This document shows, piece by piece, positions 22,066-33,224 of a stretch of DNA of 64,000 bases. The notes under the pieces are model-generated. The model saw only the letters and a program-made list of their open reading frames with translations, ran no database searches and was not told the DNA's origin. Every line of letters begins with the position of its first letter. Position 1 is the stretch's first letter. The stretch is from Ophiosphaerella korrae (Eukaryota; Ascomycota; Dothideomycetes; Pleosporales; Phaeosphaeriaceae): assembly GCA_028456385.1 (NCBI GenBank), contig JALNQF010000001.1, forward strand, positions 186,001-250,000, written 5' to 3'. The translations under genes and the position numbers were made by a program.

Positions 22066-24042
22066 GATGGGCAATTGACTGATCACAATACACTTGAGAC
22101 TTGTCGATCCGCCTAACGCGCAACTAGTATTCGAGCGACTCTTTTTAGCTTTATACACTTCTCCATTCACCACCCATAACATTTACACCTGCTGGATTTG
22201 CCGTTCCGCCCACGTTGTCTTTACCCGGCCTGCATTATATTTGACAAGCCGTCCATCCAGTACCCCAAGGCGGATTGTTTCCCGAAACGTTTGGAACACC
22301 GTTGTCGTTAGCTACATTGGACCTAGGAACATGCAGGTACTCAAGTCAAAGCATCTTCCCCGCTCCGAGGTGGTGCTGTCCCCATGCTCCCCGGTTAACC
22401 GACGAACGATGGCGTTCTCCTGCATATTCGATACATGGGGTTTAACATGAACGGCGCGTAAAAACGCCCTTACACTGTACTGTTAGGACAAACTACTGCA
22501 ACAATGCGGCGTGGGGTATGTGTAGATTGCGTGTTGATTCTGATTGCCTGCAGTACTGATTATCTGCAGATATAGGCCCCGAACAATAACAGGACCTAAT
22601 CATCGGATCGACAACGTGCGTTGGGACACAGATAATAGCGATCAGCAAAACGTGGGTGCAGCCCGTATGTTTGTTGAATGGGTTGAATTCATGTTTGCAG
22701 GGAGGCAGCACCACAATCTCATGGCCATCGAAACATTGCCAGGGTCAGCAGTGTGAATCTAAAATCTCACGTCTCCAGATCTGCTTTCCGATTCCTTCGT
22801 TCTTGAAGGATTTCTGCGCACCCTTGCGCATGAACGGGGAAGGAGACACGCCCAGTAGGATGCCATCCCCACGACATCTGGTTGCTGAGAAATTAACGCA
22901 AGATCCCGGAAGTTTGGGTCGGGAGATTCACGTTACTGCCATCCTGTCCTTCCTTTCAAGCCTCAACGTATCGATCAAAAGTATTGCTAATTCTCGAAGA
23001 ACCCGTTTCTTAATGGTGGTGGCAAATCTAAAGCGATACAACAAGCCACTACACTTTATTTACTCATCTCGTCTCCAGTTGCTCCAGGATTATGTCAATC
23101 TTGGGATGTAATAGCGGCGCCTGCCATCTCAGTATACCAAACAATGCGCTTCCTGGCCTGTGCGCCTAAGGCTCGGATGAATGCCGCAATACAGGAACAC
23201 GCTGAGCTGTTCTTACTAATTGTTTTCGATCTCAACTGGGAAGGCTACAGCAATTTCAGCTCCGTCCTTGCATTTGACGCCTGTGGTAAAATTATTGGTT
23301 ACCAGCACGCTGAGATGAGAGAAATGGGCGGTAGATGGGTCGGTGGACGGTCCGTTTTGCGTAGCGCCGTGGTTTGGATGCCTGTTCCCATGTGGGGCTG
23401 TGTAACTGGCGGATATTTGATATCCGATCTGGATCCTAGTCTACCATGAGGTCGACAGTCGTATTCCAACGTATGTGACGTAGAGAAACCCCTCTTCGGA
23501 GCCACCAAACGCATACTCGACTCATTCCTTTGTGGACGCCATATATAATGGACGAAAGCATGCAGGCACGCACCACACACCTCGGTGCCTAATATTATCA
23601 AGAAAATTTAATTTCGCCCCGTACGGGCTCTCCTAGGATCTCATGTTGGTGCACTGACTTCGTAAGCGCCCAGGCATTTCGGCCCGAGCAACTCTCTGTT
23701 GATCTTCTTCCATAGCGACTCAATTCGCACACTCATGAAGCACTAAAGCCATTTGTATCCCCTAAATGGTTATTATTTGAGAATGTAAAAGAGCATACTT
23801 TCATAATTATCCTCACCCTTGCGTCGCTGTCAGTGAGGGTTATATTCAAATTGGTCTACTGGATTTATTATCTCAACATTATTCCCCCTAAATTATTTGG
23901 TAATGGATATCATCATAAATCATCATCCCTCCTGTAAAGTACCGAGAAGTATCTCAGACTCAAGATTGGCTGCAGCACCTTGTATCCGCAGTATAATTCC
24001 ATGGTATAATAGAAGCCTTTGGGCTATCTCCCAATCGGCTTG
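22066..24042. other. Long intergenic stretch, no supported gene
   Basis: Nearly 2 kb lies upstream of the GMC gene and downstream of the membrane-protein gene. ORFs of 70-150 codons occur on both strands, but none shows a domain, a credible splice partner or protein-like composition. From about 23560 the DNA becomes AT-rich. I see no repeat or transposon end. Confidence 0.5.
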
Positions 24043-26313
24043 TTATTGCGGTACTTTCCGTGTTTGGTCATACAGCGGAATCTCGTTTGTTACCGCATAG
24101 TATCCTGACTTATACTCTGATGTTTGATGAACCTTTTCATCCAGTGTAATCATCCTCGAGAACCGCTTTCCTTTCGCCTCGATCACCGGGAAGTCACGAT
24201 TCGTTCTGTCCCATGTGCCTATGCCTCGAGCCTCCAATGCTTGTCGATGTAATTGCAGCGTCCCTGTTTGAGTCCACTCCTGCTGCTTCTCAAGTTGCCA
24301 CTGCGCTTGAAAGAAACGGGCCCATATTGCCTCTATCGATTGGTCAAGTATGACCAGGAGACTGCCTACGCAGAGAATAATCGCCATTCCCAACACACTA
24401 ACGCTGTAGTGTTTCCCACTAAGAATTCTCTGGCGCCGACAAAGAGCTAGTATCTCAGGGTCTGTGGGTGTATCGATTTGATTAACAGCATTCATCCCCG
24501 GCCGGAATTCAAACCTCTCCGGACTCGCGTGTTGAGTGATCCGATGCTGAAATATGGCAAGGCTAAGGTTGTGTAAGTTGAAAGCCTCTTGTTGCCATTG
24601 GTTAGGTGGTAGCAATGTCGATCCCATCGAGGTTGAGGTAAAGAGCCATTCCTGAGCTAGGAGAATGCGGCTGCTTAATAGCTTTACTGTCCATTGAAAG
24701 GCCATAGCCCACCCTGCTGGCCACATGATAGCGAATGTGGCTTTCTGCCGTTTTGAGAGGCCGAGATCGTCCCGGTCAATTGCATGCTGAACAGCATAGA
24801 GTCCGGTGAGGTCGGTACACTTCTGATTCTTGAGGTTACAAAATTGATACTGCTCAGTGCACCCAAGGATATCAACGTCTGTTGTAGGGCCGAACCACCG
24901 GCCTTCATTGTCTAGTGGGACCTGGGCGTTGAACAATGCATCATCTACCTTGCCGTTATATCTCGCTTTGTTGAATATCGAGAAAAGGGTAACATCGGCA
25001 TTCGCAATACGAAAGTCTGAAATGGGATTGAAATCGCTGGCATTCGGGCGCTCAGTATAGGCAGTAGCGGCTCTGTCGAAGTTTTAGCAGGGTTAATTTT
25101 GTTTGAAATGGAGGCTAGGCTTACAAAACATGGTATGCCTCAGGCAGGTAGTCCTTCATCCATTGACTGATACAAAACGTCGTCTGACTCGTGGTCTCAT
25201 TTGCTGGTGTAGCCTCGCAACCTGAATCCCCCTTTCCAAACTCATAGAATTTGACGCTTGTGGTTTCCCGCTTTCCGTATGCCTCAGTCAAATTCTGTCG
25301 CCAATCAGTAGCATATCGTTCCGCCTTTATTGGTGCACATGTGGTCACCCTGCGAAACGAGAGACTGTCCCTAGGCGGATAATTCAACCCAATATCTTTG
25401 TTTGAGTCCAAAAACCCCGAATCGAAGCGCACAGCGTCCGTCAAGCATGCACTGCTGCCAAATGGACACGGTACGCTCAAGTTCGCGGAGGAGCGAGCTC
25501 CCATGAGGTTTGGTCGGACATAGTAGTTGCAAAAGTCTTGTTGTGTTGCATTGCCGTTATAGCATGAGCGAACATATGCTGTGCTCTTGGTGACTGTCGA
25601 GCGGCCCATGGCTACTTGTACATTGAAAATGATGGAGTCATTGCCACTTAGATCTTTCGAAGTTATATTTCGTATTGTAGGTAATTGCTTGGGATATCCG
25701 CATGCGCTGCTGTCGACTAGCGCCTGCCCGGCTCGTGTAGAAGCAATCTGTGAGGACAGTAGACCTGCCGCGGCGAAGCATGCGATATGCAAAATTGTGA
25801 TAAAGATCAACGGTAGCGAGCGACTAAGAGGCGTTGATACCCTACTCTTCCATACAGCTGCCGAGCGGAACAAACTCCACAAAGCATTTGGTGCTGTGAT
25901 CGCGTTGCGAAGAATAATTTGCTGTTGGTGATAAAAACCATCTTGCGCAGATGTCGTCGATCGAGTCTGGTGGAGCACAAAGCACAGTGTTCTCCAAAAA
26001 CATCCGCCAACAAACTGTACAAAAAGGGTGAGGAAGGATACCAGCACCAGGCCGTAGTATGTAGGAAGGGTCAATGTTGCGCCCCGTATTGCGCCGTGTT
26101 CTATAGATCATTAGCACGTATCCTTGATGATGGCATGCATCTAGCCACAACATACCCCAATTAATCCAGAAACCAGAATTGATAGCAGACATGGCTCTTA
26201 CGATGAGAGGAAAGGAAACACGATGAGAATGACACCTCCGAAAGTATAGGCACCCACAGCGCCATATACCCTACTATGACTGGCCCTAGTTGTGGCTTCA
26301 GTTGTATCATCAT
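24043..26313 (-). CDS. Uncharacterised fungal membrane protein
   Basis: Exons 26313-26202, 26100-25125 and 25072-24043 are phase-consistent and give about 705 residues. The protein has a hydrophobic N-terminal part with segments at GLVLVSFLTLFVQFVGG and PLIFITILHIACFAAAGLL. A Cys- and Asn-rich region of about 350 residues with several N-x-S/T sites (probably extracellular) follows. Further on are hydrophobic stretches AIMWPAGWAMAFQW and YSVSVLGMAIILCVGSLLVI, and then a charged tail. I recall similar proteins as a large, poorly described Pezizomycotina family with the block GGCFWRTLCFVLHQ...HHQQQIILRN, but I know no function. The start is the first of two adjacent ATGs. Exon 1 is the least certain part. 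It stands at the edge of a gene-poor zone. Confidence 0.75.
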
Positions 26314-27279
26314 TGGCAAGTTATTCTAGTTTACGCCCTGTTGGGGGCTGTTAAGTCGGGTTCGCATTGGTGCCATGAGAGGTCCTGAAACGAATCCTTC
26401 AACGGGCACTGGTAAGTTCTTCATAACACGCAGCTCCGTGCAACTTTTGTTATACTTCAGTGACCAAGCACGGTCACAGGCTGCGCGATGGTTCCAGTTT
26501 ATCTGGGTCAACATGTTGGTAATTATCCAAAAAGGTTCAGTGCAACCAAAAAGAACGTGTATTTTATGGGGCGAAAAGTCGGGCGTACTTGGGAACCGAG
26601 ATTAGGGACGTGGGCGGCAAATAGGCGGCAATAATCGGTTTTGAAGTTGATTCAGGGCGGGGCTGACCCCTTCCAGCGGAGCCTTGACAAGATTGGCACA
26701 ACACTTTCGGGGAGCGACAAACCATATTGTAACCGTCGCATAAAGACACATTGTGGATGCCAGCGAAACCCACCTACATTTGGGCAGTCGTTGTCATTCA
26801 TACGCCTTTTCCCACCGCAGCAAGGAGCTCCGTCATCCATGCTGCTTGCAGTGAAATCTCTTCCAAGGACAAAGGAGCAAGTAGGGCCATATTATGTTCC
26901 ATATGGTTCGAGTACGTCAATGTTCCAGTGACGTGGTCGTCTTGCTAAGTCGAATTCCTCACTTCTTGTATCCGTTCCATGCACATGCGGGGTATCAAAT
27001 CGATCGGATAAGCTCGCCCAAGCTTCCACAGGGGGTGTTGGCTACATGGATATCGTCCGCCCAATCTATGAAAATCCCACCTTCCATGATTAGAATGTAC
27101 CCTATCGAAATGATGCCGTATACCTGCGCCATCGAGGAATATTGCGGTTAGGTATTTGTTGCCTTTGAATGTTTGCATTACTCTCGCCCATAGCACATCC
27201 GTTACTGACCAACAAAACTCCGCCAAAGCTACTAGCTATTCACATAGGCAGACCATAGGTCACAGAGAAAGGAGCACAT
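26314..27279. other. Gene-poor stretch, possible coding remnants
   Basis: About 1 kb upstream of the membrane-protein gene. Short ORFs on the minus strand (26652-26840, 26945-27226) have protein-like patches near GT-AG pairs, but I could not assemble a gene or assign a family. No repeat structure was seen. Confidence 0.4.
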
Positions 27280-27756
27280 ATGTTACAACGAGCGCACTCA
27301 GCCAATTCTAACCAAACTGCCTTGGGCAGTTTGCTAACTACTGTAAAGATAGATACAATTTTCACTCCTCAGGGCACCTACCAGGGCTGCTTCGAATCAA
27401 AAAGTATCACAAACATACAAATTATTGGAACACAGCTCACGGTTTCCGCAACCTTGACCTGCCAGGTCTGCTTCGATCTCTGCAACAGTATCTCGAATGG
27501 CGGACCATACGCATTCTTTGGAATCGAGGCTGGTACTAACTGTTGCTGCACGAAAAGCATAGCTTTCCACCCTATCACGAGTACCGACTGTGGCACTCTT
27601 GTAAGCGGTGGCGCTTATGAGGCTGGTGGTGGAGCCAACAAAATTTCGTTATGGGCAAACAACGTAGTCAGGGTACGTCGAATTTCTAATTACTCTATGC
27701 CCAAAATATTGTGCTCTACCAAGTTTCTTTGTCACCCAAGTATCAGGTTTGGGTAA
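27280..27756 (+). CDS. WSC-like domain ORF, probably a fragment or decayed gene
   Basis: A 158-codon ORF whose middle resembles a WSC carbohydrate-binding domain: TYQGCFES, then a CxxC pair, YAFFGIEAGTNCCC and GGANKISLWANN. Two cysteines usual in the second half of the domain (around CGTLVSGGAYEAGGG) are absent. There is no signal peptide at the ORF start and I could not find one in an upstream exon. A possible donor (gtacgt) follows the domain at 27676, and the residues after it look like intron translation. The DNA beyond is AT-rich. WSC domains occur in cell-wall sensors and secreted fungal enzymes. The likely states are a lineage-specific short gene or a relic; I favour a relic. Confidence 0.4.
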   Translation: MLQRAHSANSNQTALGSLLTTVKIDTIFTPQGTYQGCFESKSITNIQIIGTQLTVSATLTCQVCFDLCNSISNGGPYAFFGIEAGTNCCCTKSIAFHPITSTDCGTLVSGGAYEAGGGANKISLWANNVVRVRRISNYSMPKILCSTKFLCHPSIRFG

Positions 27757-28982
27757 GTATGGCTGTATTTTGGTCTCCAAACCCAAGAAAGTACGAAGGA
27801 AAAGCATGGGAAGACACACTTAATCAGCACCGCGACAGGGCTCTATCATTTAGCGAATACAATAGAAAATATTACACGCAAGAGAACCACAAGGTGAGTA
27901 CACCTTTCAAACCATTGGTCCATCTAACAGTAGATCAGGGCAAGGATAAATATCGGCTTGAATACAAGAGCAATTTCATGAGCAACATGAACCTCAGGCT
28001 CAAGATTGATTTCGAATTCAATTGTTCATTGGAATTATTGTAACCATCTCCACTTCCAGATTTCGACGTGACTACTCCCGCCCCATCTACTTGTCCATTT
28101 TCCCAAACATCAAATTGTTAGTGGAATCTTTGCGCCGATTATTGCTGACTTTTATCGGTTGCCTATTAGTATTATGTTATCCGAATTTGTATCTGCACAT
28201 TACGTATATGAAACCAACAGCAAAGATCCATGCTTAAATTCAACCACGTTATTTCCATTGAAGCCACTTCATAGGGGTTGAAAGTTTCGCCCAAATGCTT
28301 GATACGCCATACCTTAACACGAAGGCTAGCCCTTGATATCATCTCAACAAAACTAGTGTTCAAAGATCAGACAGGGAGAATGAATTTGAAGTCTAGACTG
28401 ATCAGCGGATCATGGAAACAATGCAAACTACATTCCCGAGTTAGACGTATCAACATCAAAGCTTCCTCGCTTACATTGCCATGACGCTTAGCCCACGTCC
28501 TGTTTCCAGAACTTCTCATCGCATAATTACCAAGCCCAACCTATCGTTTCATATCCATAGTAATTATTGGTAGATAAGGGCATATCGAAATACGGTGTTT
28601 ATGTATAAGAAGCAAATCATACTCTGCGATTAGTGATAAGTATGCAATTGAACGTACTGATATATTTGGCAACCATACTATGATAATTTATAAAGCTATT
28701 AATACCAAACATTCCGGATGTGTACAGCTCCAATATCTGACTTTGCTGAATTCTGAACTATGACTGGAATAAGCTATCCTTCACTAATTCAAGGAACTTC
28801 AATTTGACACTTAAATGTTGATTGAATATGAAATTTTCCAAAAATTTGTTACTATATTCTACATTAAGTTACTGACAAACGTAAGAGTTATTACGATAGT
28901 AAGGCTGAGGCCCTATTTCAGGCTACAAAGCTCCACAGTGCCTCAAAGCTAGCCGGCAGTTTTTGCGTTTGAGTGAGCTATC
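27757..28982. other. AT-rich island without recognisable genes
   Basis: This is visibly the most AT-rich part of the window, rich in TpA, with no long ORF on either strand and no clear repeat. In many Pleosporales such islands come from repeat-induced point mutation of old transposons. I did not recognise any transposon remnant, so that origin is only an inference. Confidence 0.5.
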
Positions 28983-30178
28983 TCACGCATGACGGCCTTG
29001 TTTTTCGTAGGGTTGTGTTGTGGAGGTTGTAGAAGCGCGGCGGCGCTTTTTGCTTTGCAAATTACTCGCCTCCGTGCCTGTCTCCTTCTCTACGCCGGAT
29101 GCTAGAGATGGGCTGACAGAAGTTCCATCCTCAAGCTCGGTTGGTAACACACAAAATGAATCAGAGTCTGATTTGAAGGTTTCATAGTCGTAAATCGATG
29201 CAGGCACTTGAGAGTCGTCTCCATCTTCAGGGTCTCAGTTTCGGGCGTCATTGGATCGAATGTCGATGGTGAGAGCCTCGAAGAGGGAGATGGAGGCGCC
29301 CTTTCGAGCACTGCCTTAGAGCCCTGAGCTGGGAGGAGTTGTATCTGCTGTGCTTTGACTTCACGTGGCAATCTCCGCACATCCGATTGTATTTGCCGAT
29401 TACCGAACTGTGGGCCAACACTTATAGGCCCTTTCCTGAAATCCTGCAGAAGTGCTTGCAAGAACTCACTCTTTTTTGCCTCATTGACTGGAATTGTACG
29501 TTTTTTGCCAATAGTATAGCCTTTGAAGGCATTCCAGTCAACAAAGGTTTGGACTTGATCGTCGCCACTCCTACAGGCATCGATGAGATCGATGATGTTC
29601 ACAAACGGGCAAAATTTGAGCTCAAGAAGGCAATCGGCGACGGAATCATGTGCTGCTTTACCCGCGTGTCGGCACATGCCTTGGTAGATCTGAAGTGTTT
29701 GTTCCTCAGCGAGAAGAATTTTACCATTACTGTCGACTGGGACACCACCGGGCAGGTAATGGTAGATGAGCTCGTCACGAATAGCCGCTACCTTTTCTCT
29801 TTTGATTTGCTCCTTTGGAATAGACTGACTTGATGCTAATCTATCGAATTCGTCACTAAAGGACGCGGTTGGATCTGGAACAAAGTTTGGGAGAGCTTTG
29901 AAGGCCTTAGGGAAAAGGCGCATGTCAGAATCTTTTACGTCATGCCGCTTCATATATGCAATGGCGCTGGAGACGTGGTCGAACCTCTCATACAAAGCAT
30001 TGTCAAAGTCGACTTGCTCTTTGGCGCCGCCATCTCCTTCCCATACTTCGTAGATGCCAGGTCTCCTACCCTTGGCGACCGCTATATATCTTCCTGGAGT
30101 TGATATCTCAAAATGAGTGCCCACTCCTTGACTTTGCGGTTCAGATTTTACACGCAAAGGCCCCCTTAGTACGCTCAT
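28983..30178 (-). CDS. RNase H1 N-domain-like protein, C-terminus probably frame-shifted
   Basis: The continuous frame 30178-29102 encodes 358 residues. Residues ~30-85 (RYIAVAKGRRPGIYEVW...SSAIAYMK) match the RNase H1 N-terminal, caulimovirus-viroplasmin-like domain that binds RNA/DNA hybrids. No RNase H catalytic domain follows. Instead there is a helical region (QIYQGMCRHAGK, VNIIDLIDACRSG) that I recall from uncharacterised Pleosporalean proteins. Near 29225 the frame drifts into weak sequence. Meanwhile the next frame (down to 28983) reads as a credible acidic tail ending in a basic KKRRR motif. No GT donor lies between, so a one-base loss in the CCC run near 29228 is the simplest explanation. 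The function is unknown. It is divergent from PEX10. Confidence 0.65.
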
Positions 30179-30462
30179 CTTTTACAAGAGTTGTGTATGA
30201 GTGGTTCGTGCTGGTATGAAGTTTTCTTGTGCTCTCCTGTATTCGGTCTATCATAGATCTTCTGATGGATTGGCACGCTGTATGTCACATCTCAATACTT
30301 GTAACTTCAAGGGGCGAGGTGTTGGCCAGTTGCCAGCTCGATGGTCGGCCTGTGCGCCCGGGCACAAGCCGAGGTTCAGCACGACTATCAACGATCGCGA
30401 ACAGCATCAGGAGCATCATCAACTTCCCTTCTTAACTTCACAATCTGCACTGAACCCCTGCA
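30179..30462. promoter_or_regulatory. Divergent promoter, RNase H1-N-like gene and PEX10
   Basis: A 284-base gap between two divergent starts. No specific site was recognised. Confidence 0.4.
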
Positions 30463-31602
30463 ATGACCTCTCCGACTAAATACGCGTACCCGTTCGCCAC
30501 GTCGCCCGACATCATCCGCTCACACCAGAAGGATGCGTACTTCAGTGGTGTGCTCCTCGACCAACTATCCACACTTCTGCGGAAACTCTACGGCGCACGA
30601 TTTGCGCATACATATATCTCCGAGACTAAAGTCATAGGGGAGCTGTTGTATCTCGGTCTCACAACAGCGATAGGGAACCGGACGTTAGGCGAAGAATACA
30701 CAGACATAATACAAGTCGAGAATGAGAGCGGCCGATTACCAGCGTTGGGGAGAAGGGCTGCATACATATTGAGCTGCATATTAGGGCCATATTTGTTAGG
30801 CCGAGCACTACCAGCATTCAGAAGAAGGATGAGGGCGAAGCTAGAATCGAGTCTAAGATGGTACACACGGCAACAGGCCTTGGAACAACAAACAGCCAAA
30901 GAAAGCGGTAGCACGAAACACGTATCCCGACCCCTGGCTATGCGATTACAAAACTACATCCTCCAGAATCTCGATACTATTACTTCTCCATCACCTGTAT
31001 ACGCGCTCTCCCTAGCGACATTCTACTTTTCGGGCAGCTACTACCACCTCTCCAAACGAATATGGGGCCTGCGCTACATTTTTACACGACAAGTACAAGA
31101 AAATGGCCAACGCGCAGGCTACGAAGTACTTGGTGTGCTGCTAGTCCTCCAAATGGCAGTGCAGGGCTACCTCCATCTCCACAACACCATGACTAGCACG
31201 CCAGATAGACTCACCTCAGAGCTGCCAACAACTACTTCGGCACTTGTAGGCGGCGGCGCAGAGGTCAGTCTCGATCCTAACGCGTATAGTGCGAATAATG
31301 CGCTGCTCTTCGATGCTGCAGTGCCAGCTGCCTCTGCGCCTTCAGATCTACAGAAATGGACACATACCCCAGCTGCGGATAAGCCTCGGTATGAGCTTGA
31401 TAACGCAGAGACGATGGGATGGATTGAGGGCGGGAACAGAAAATGCACGCTCTGTTTGGAGGAGATGAAAGATCCGAGCGTTACTACGTGTGGGCACGTG
31501 TTTTGTTGGGCGTGTATCAGTGACTGGGCAAGAGAGAAGCCGGAATGTCCACTATGTAGGCAGAGTTGCTTGGTGCAGCACTTGCTACCATTGCGCAGCT
31601 GA
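30463..31602 (+). CDS. PEX10: Peroxisomal RING E3 ligase peroxin 10
   Basis: A single exon of 379 residues. The N-terminal part (YPFATSPDIIRSHQKDAYF, LGEEYTDIIQV) is the Pex2/Pex12-type domain of peroxisome biogenesis factors with transmembrane helices. The last ~50 residues are a C3HC4 RING finger: CTLCLEEM, CGHVFCWACI and CPLCRQ. Pex10 forms a retrotranslocation channel and ubiquitin ligase with Pex2 and Pex12 in the peroxisomal membrane, and ubiquitinates the import receptor Pex5 for recycling. Length and order of domains match the family. It has no introns, which is unusual among its neighbours. Confidence 0.96.
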   Translation: MTSPTKYAYPFATSPDIIRSHQKDAYFSGVLLDQLSTLLRKLYGARFAHTYISETKVIGELLYLGLTTAIGNRTLGEEYTDIIQVENESGRLPALGRRAAYILSCILGPYLLGRALPAFRRRMRAKLESSLRWYTRQQALEQQTAKESGSTKHVSRPLAMRLQNYILQNLDTITSPSPVYALSLATFYFSGSYYHLSKRIWGLRYIFTRQVQENGQRAGYEVLGVLLVLQMAVQGYLHLHNTMTSTPDRLTSELPTTTSALVGGGAEVSLDPNAYSANNALLFDAAVPAASAPSDLQKWTHTPAADKPRYELDNAETMGWIEGGNRKCTLCLEEMKDPSVTTCGHVFCWACISDWAREKPECPLCRQSCLVQHLLPLRS

Positions 31603-31832
31603 GAAGCGACTTTACGACTGAAAATACCTGTCTCGGCAGTTACGTTTTCTATTAATCAAATACCTTTGTACAACATCATTGACGAGTGCCTCCAGCTCCG
31701 TTATTCTTGTTCGTGAGGGGCGGCGAAGTGACAAGATCGGCGGCCTAAGTTTCAATCTTGTCAGCACCACATCGGATACACAGCAACTTTGTGTGCTGTA
31801 TTGATTAGGATCACACAAAAGTACATCATACG

Positions 31833-32690
31833 ATGACATCTGCAAGCGATCGCGTACTTAGCACCTCCGAACTCCTCGAAGCCATCCTTCTTCAGGTTGA
31901 CGATTTAGCTGTGCTTCTCCATGCTCAGCGAATCTCACGACGATTTCACCACGCAATAACTTTATCACCTGCGATTCAACGAAAGCTATTTTTCCAGCCC
32001 GACACCGCCAGAAACCCAGCACAATGGGCGATCAATCCCCTCCTCCGCAAACACTTCCCACTCTGGTTTCTTGTACCGCAAAGCCACAACAGCCGGTGTG
32101 ACCGGTACTTTGACACACTCAAACTAATGGACTGGGTACCTTCCAAATCGGCAGCCTTTCTTCGCGCGGATGCTAGCTGGAGGAACATGCTACTCGTTCA
32201 ACCATCGCCCAGAGAGCTCATGCTTGTCCGTTGGTCTTTTGGCATGATTACCAGCAAGCAAGACGCAGTTGTATCATTTCGAGACAAACCTGGCGAGAGC
32301 GTTACAATGGGCCGTATTTATGACATTACTGAATCGGAATGCCGTTCGACTTATGTGTTCTCGAGTAGGTTTGACCTTGCCTTTGAAAGCTTGGATGCTG
32401 GGATGCGAATTACGCTTTACTTTACTATACCAGCAGGAAGTTGCATAACGGAAGATTATGAGCATATTGAAACGCCGGGGCTGGAGATGAGGTCAGAAGG
32501 TGCTGATGCAGAGATGGTGGCGAGTGAGTTTAGGTGGAAGGATGATCATTCGATCTCGGGGGATATGGATGATTACTACTTGGTTGATAGCAGCATTATG
32601 AATTGGGAGAATTATCTCACTGCCGAGCGAGGGGGCATGGCCTTGGGGGAGTGGGAGGAGTGGAAGAAATACAGAGGGTCATCAAGCTAA
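31833..32690 (+). CDS. F-box-like domain protein
   Basis: A single exon of 285 residues. Residues ~8-50 (RVLSTSELLEAILLQVDDLAVLLHAQRISRRFHHAI) form an F-box-like helix set, followed by AIQRKLFFQP, a pairing common in Pezizomycotina F-box families. The rest has no repeat domain. F-box proteins link substrates to the Skp1-Cullin ubiquitin ligase. The substrate here is unknown. These families are large and fast-evolving in Pleosporales. The start is the first ATG of the frame, 230 bases after PEX10. Confidence 0.8.
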   Translation: MTSASDRVLSTSELLEAILLQVDDLAVLLHAQRISRRFHHAITLSPAIQRKLFFQPDTARNPAQWAINPLLRKHFPLWFLVPQSHNSRCDRYFDTLKLMDWVPSKSAAFLRADASWRNMLLVQPSPRELMLVRWSFGMITSKQDAVVSFRDKPGESVTMGRIYDITESECRSTYVFSSRFDLAFESLDAGMRITLYFTIPAGSCITEDYEHIETPGLEMRSEGADAEMVASEFRWKDDHSISGDMDDYYLVDSSIMNWENYLTAERGGMALGEWEEWKKYRGSSS

Positions 32691-33224
32691 GGTTTGTAAG
32701 AAGGCTGAGTCCACAACCCATATTTGAAGACGCAGCTGTCCAGTGTGCTAGAGAGTAACTTATCCCCCTTTTTTTTTTTTAGGCGCAATTGTTCCCACAG
32801 AACATTTGAAAAGAATGAATGACTATCGCAATGTCTCAAAATGAAGGAGCAGGTCTCCATGTCTCTGAAAATGGCACCCAATAATGGGCTAAGTGGAAAT
32901 CTCTCTGCTCCGAGAAAACGATACTCCAAATTTGCATCGCCCAAATCGCCGTACGGATCGGCAATGCCCTCGGGGTGTTCTCATCAGTGATGAAACGAGG
33001 GGACTGAACGGCACATTGGGTTAAAGAGTGTACGAAGTTGGATTCTTTCTACCTAAGAAATACACCCAAGACCAGAGCGCCGAAAAAACCAAACGGTCGA
33101 TTTGCGTGCATGGGAAGAGGGGAGGGGGGGGGGTGAGTAAGGTGGCATATGACGAGTTCAGGGAAAGAAATAATCTCTCAAACTGAAACCGTACACAAAT
33201 AAATCCTAGTCGAATGGGAAATGG
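32691..33224. other. Convergent 3' region, F-box gene and zinc-finger gene
   Basis: About 530 bases between two convergent stops, with a T tract near 32770 and a G tract near 33124-33133. No gene was seen. Confidence 0.5.

Noticed and set aside
22656..23111. 151-codon ORF in the gap beside the GMC gene
   Set aside because: No domain and irregular composition; overlapping ORFs on the other strand are similar in quality.
26945..27226. Minus-strand ORF with a patatin-like string (FLDGAGIR)
   Set aside because: The Gly-rich loop is incomplete, there is no Gly-x-Ser-x-Gly motif, and no flanking exon could be joined convincingly.
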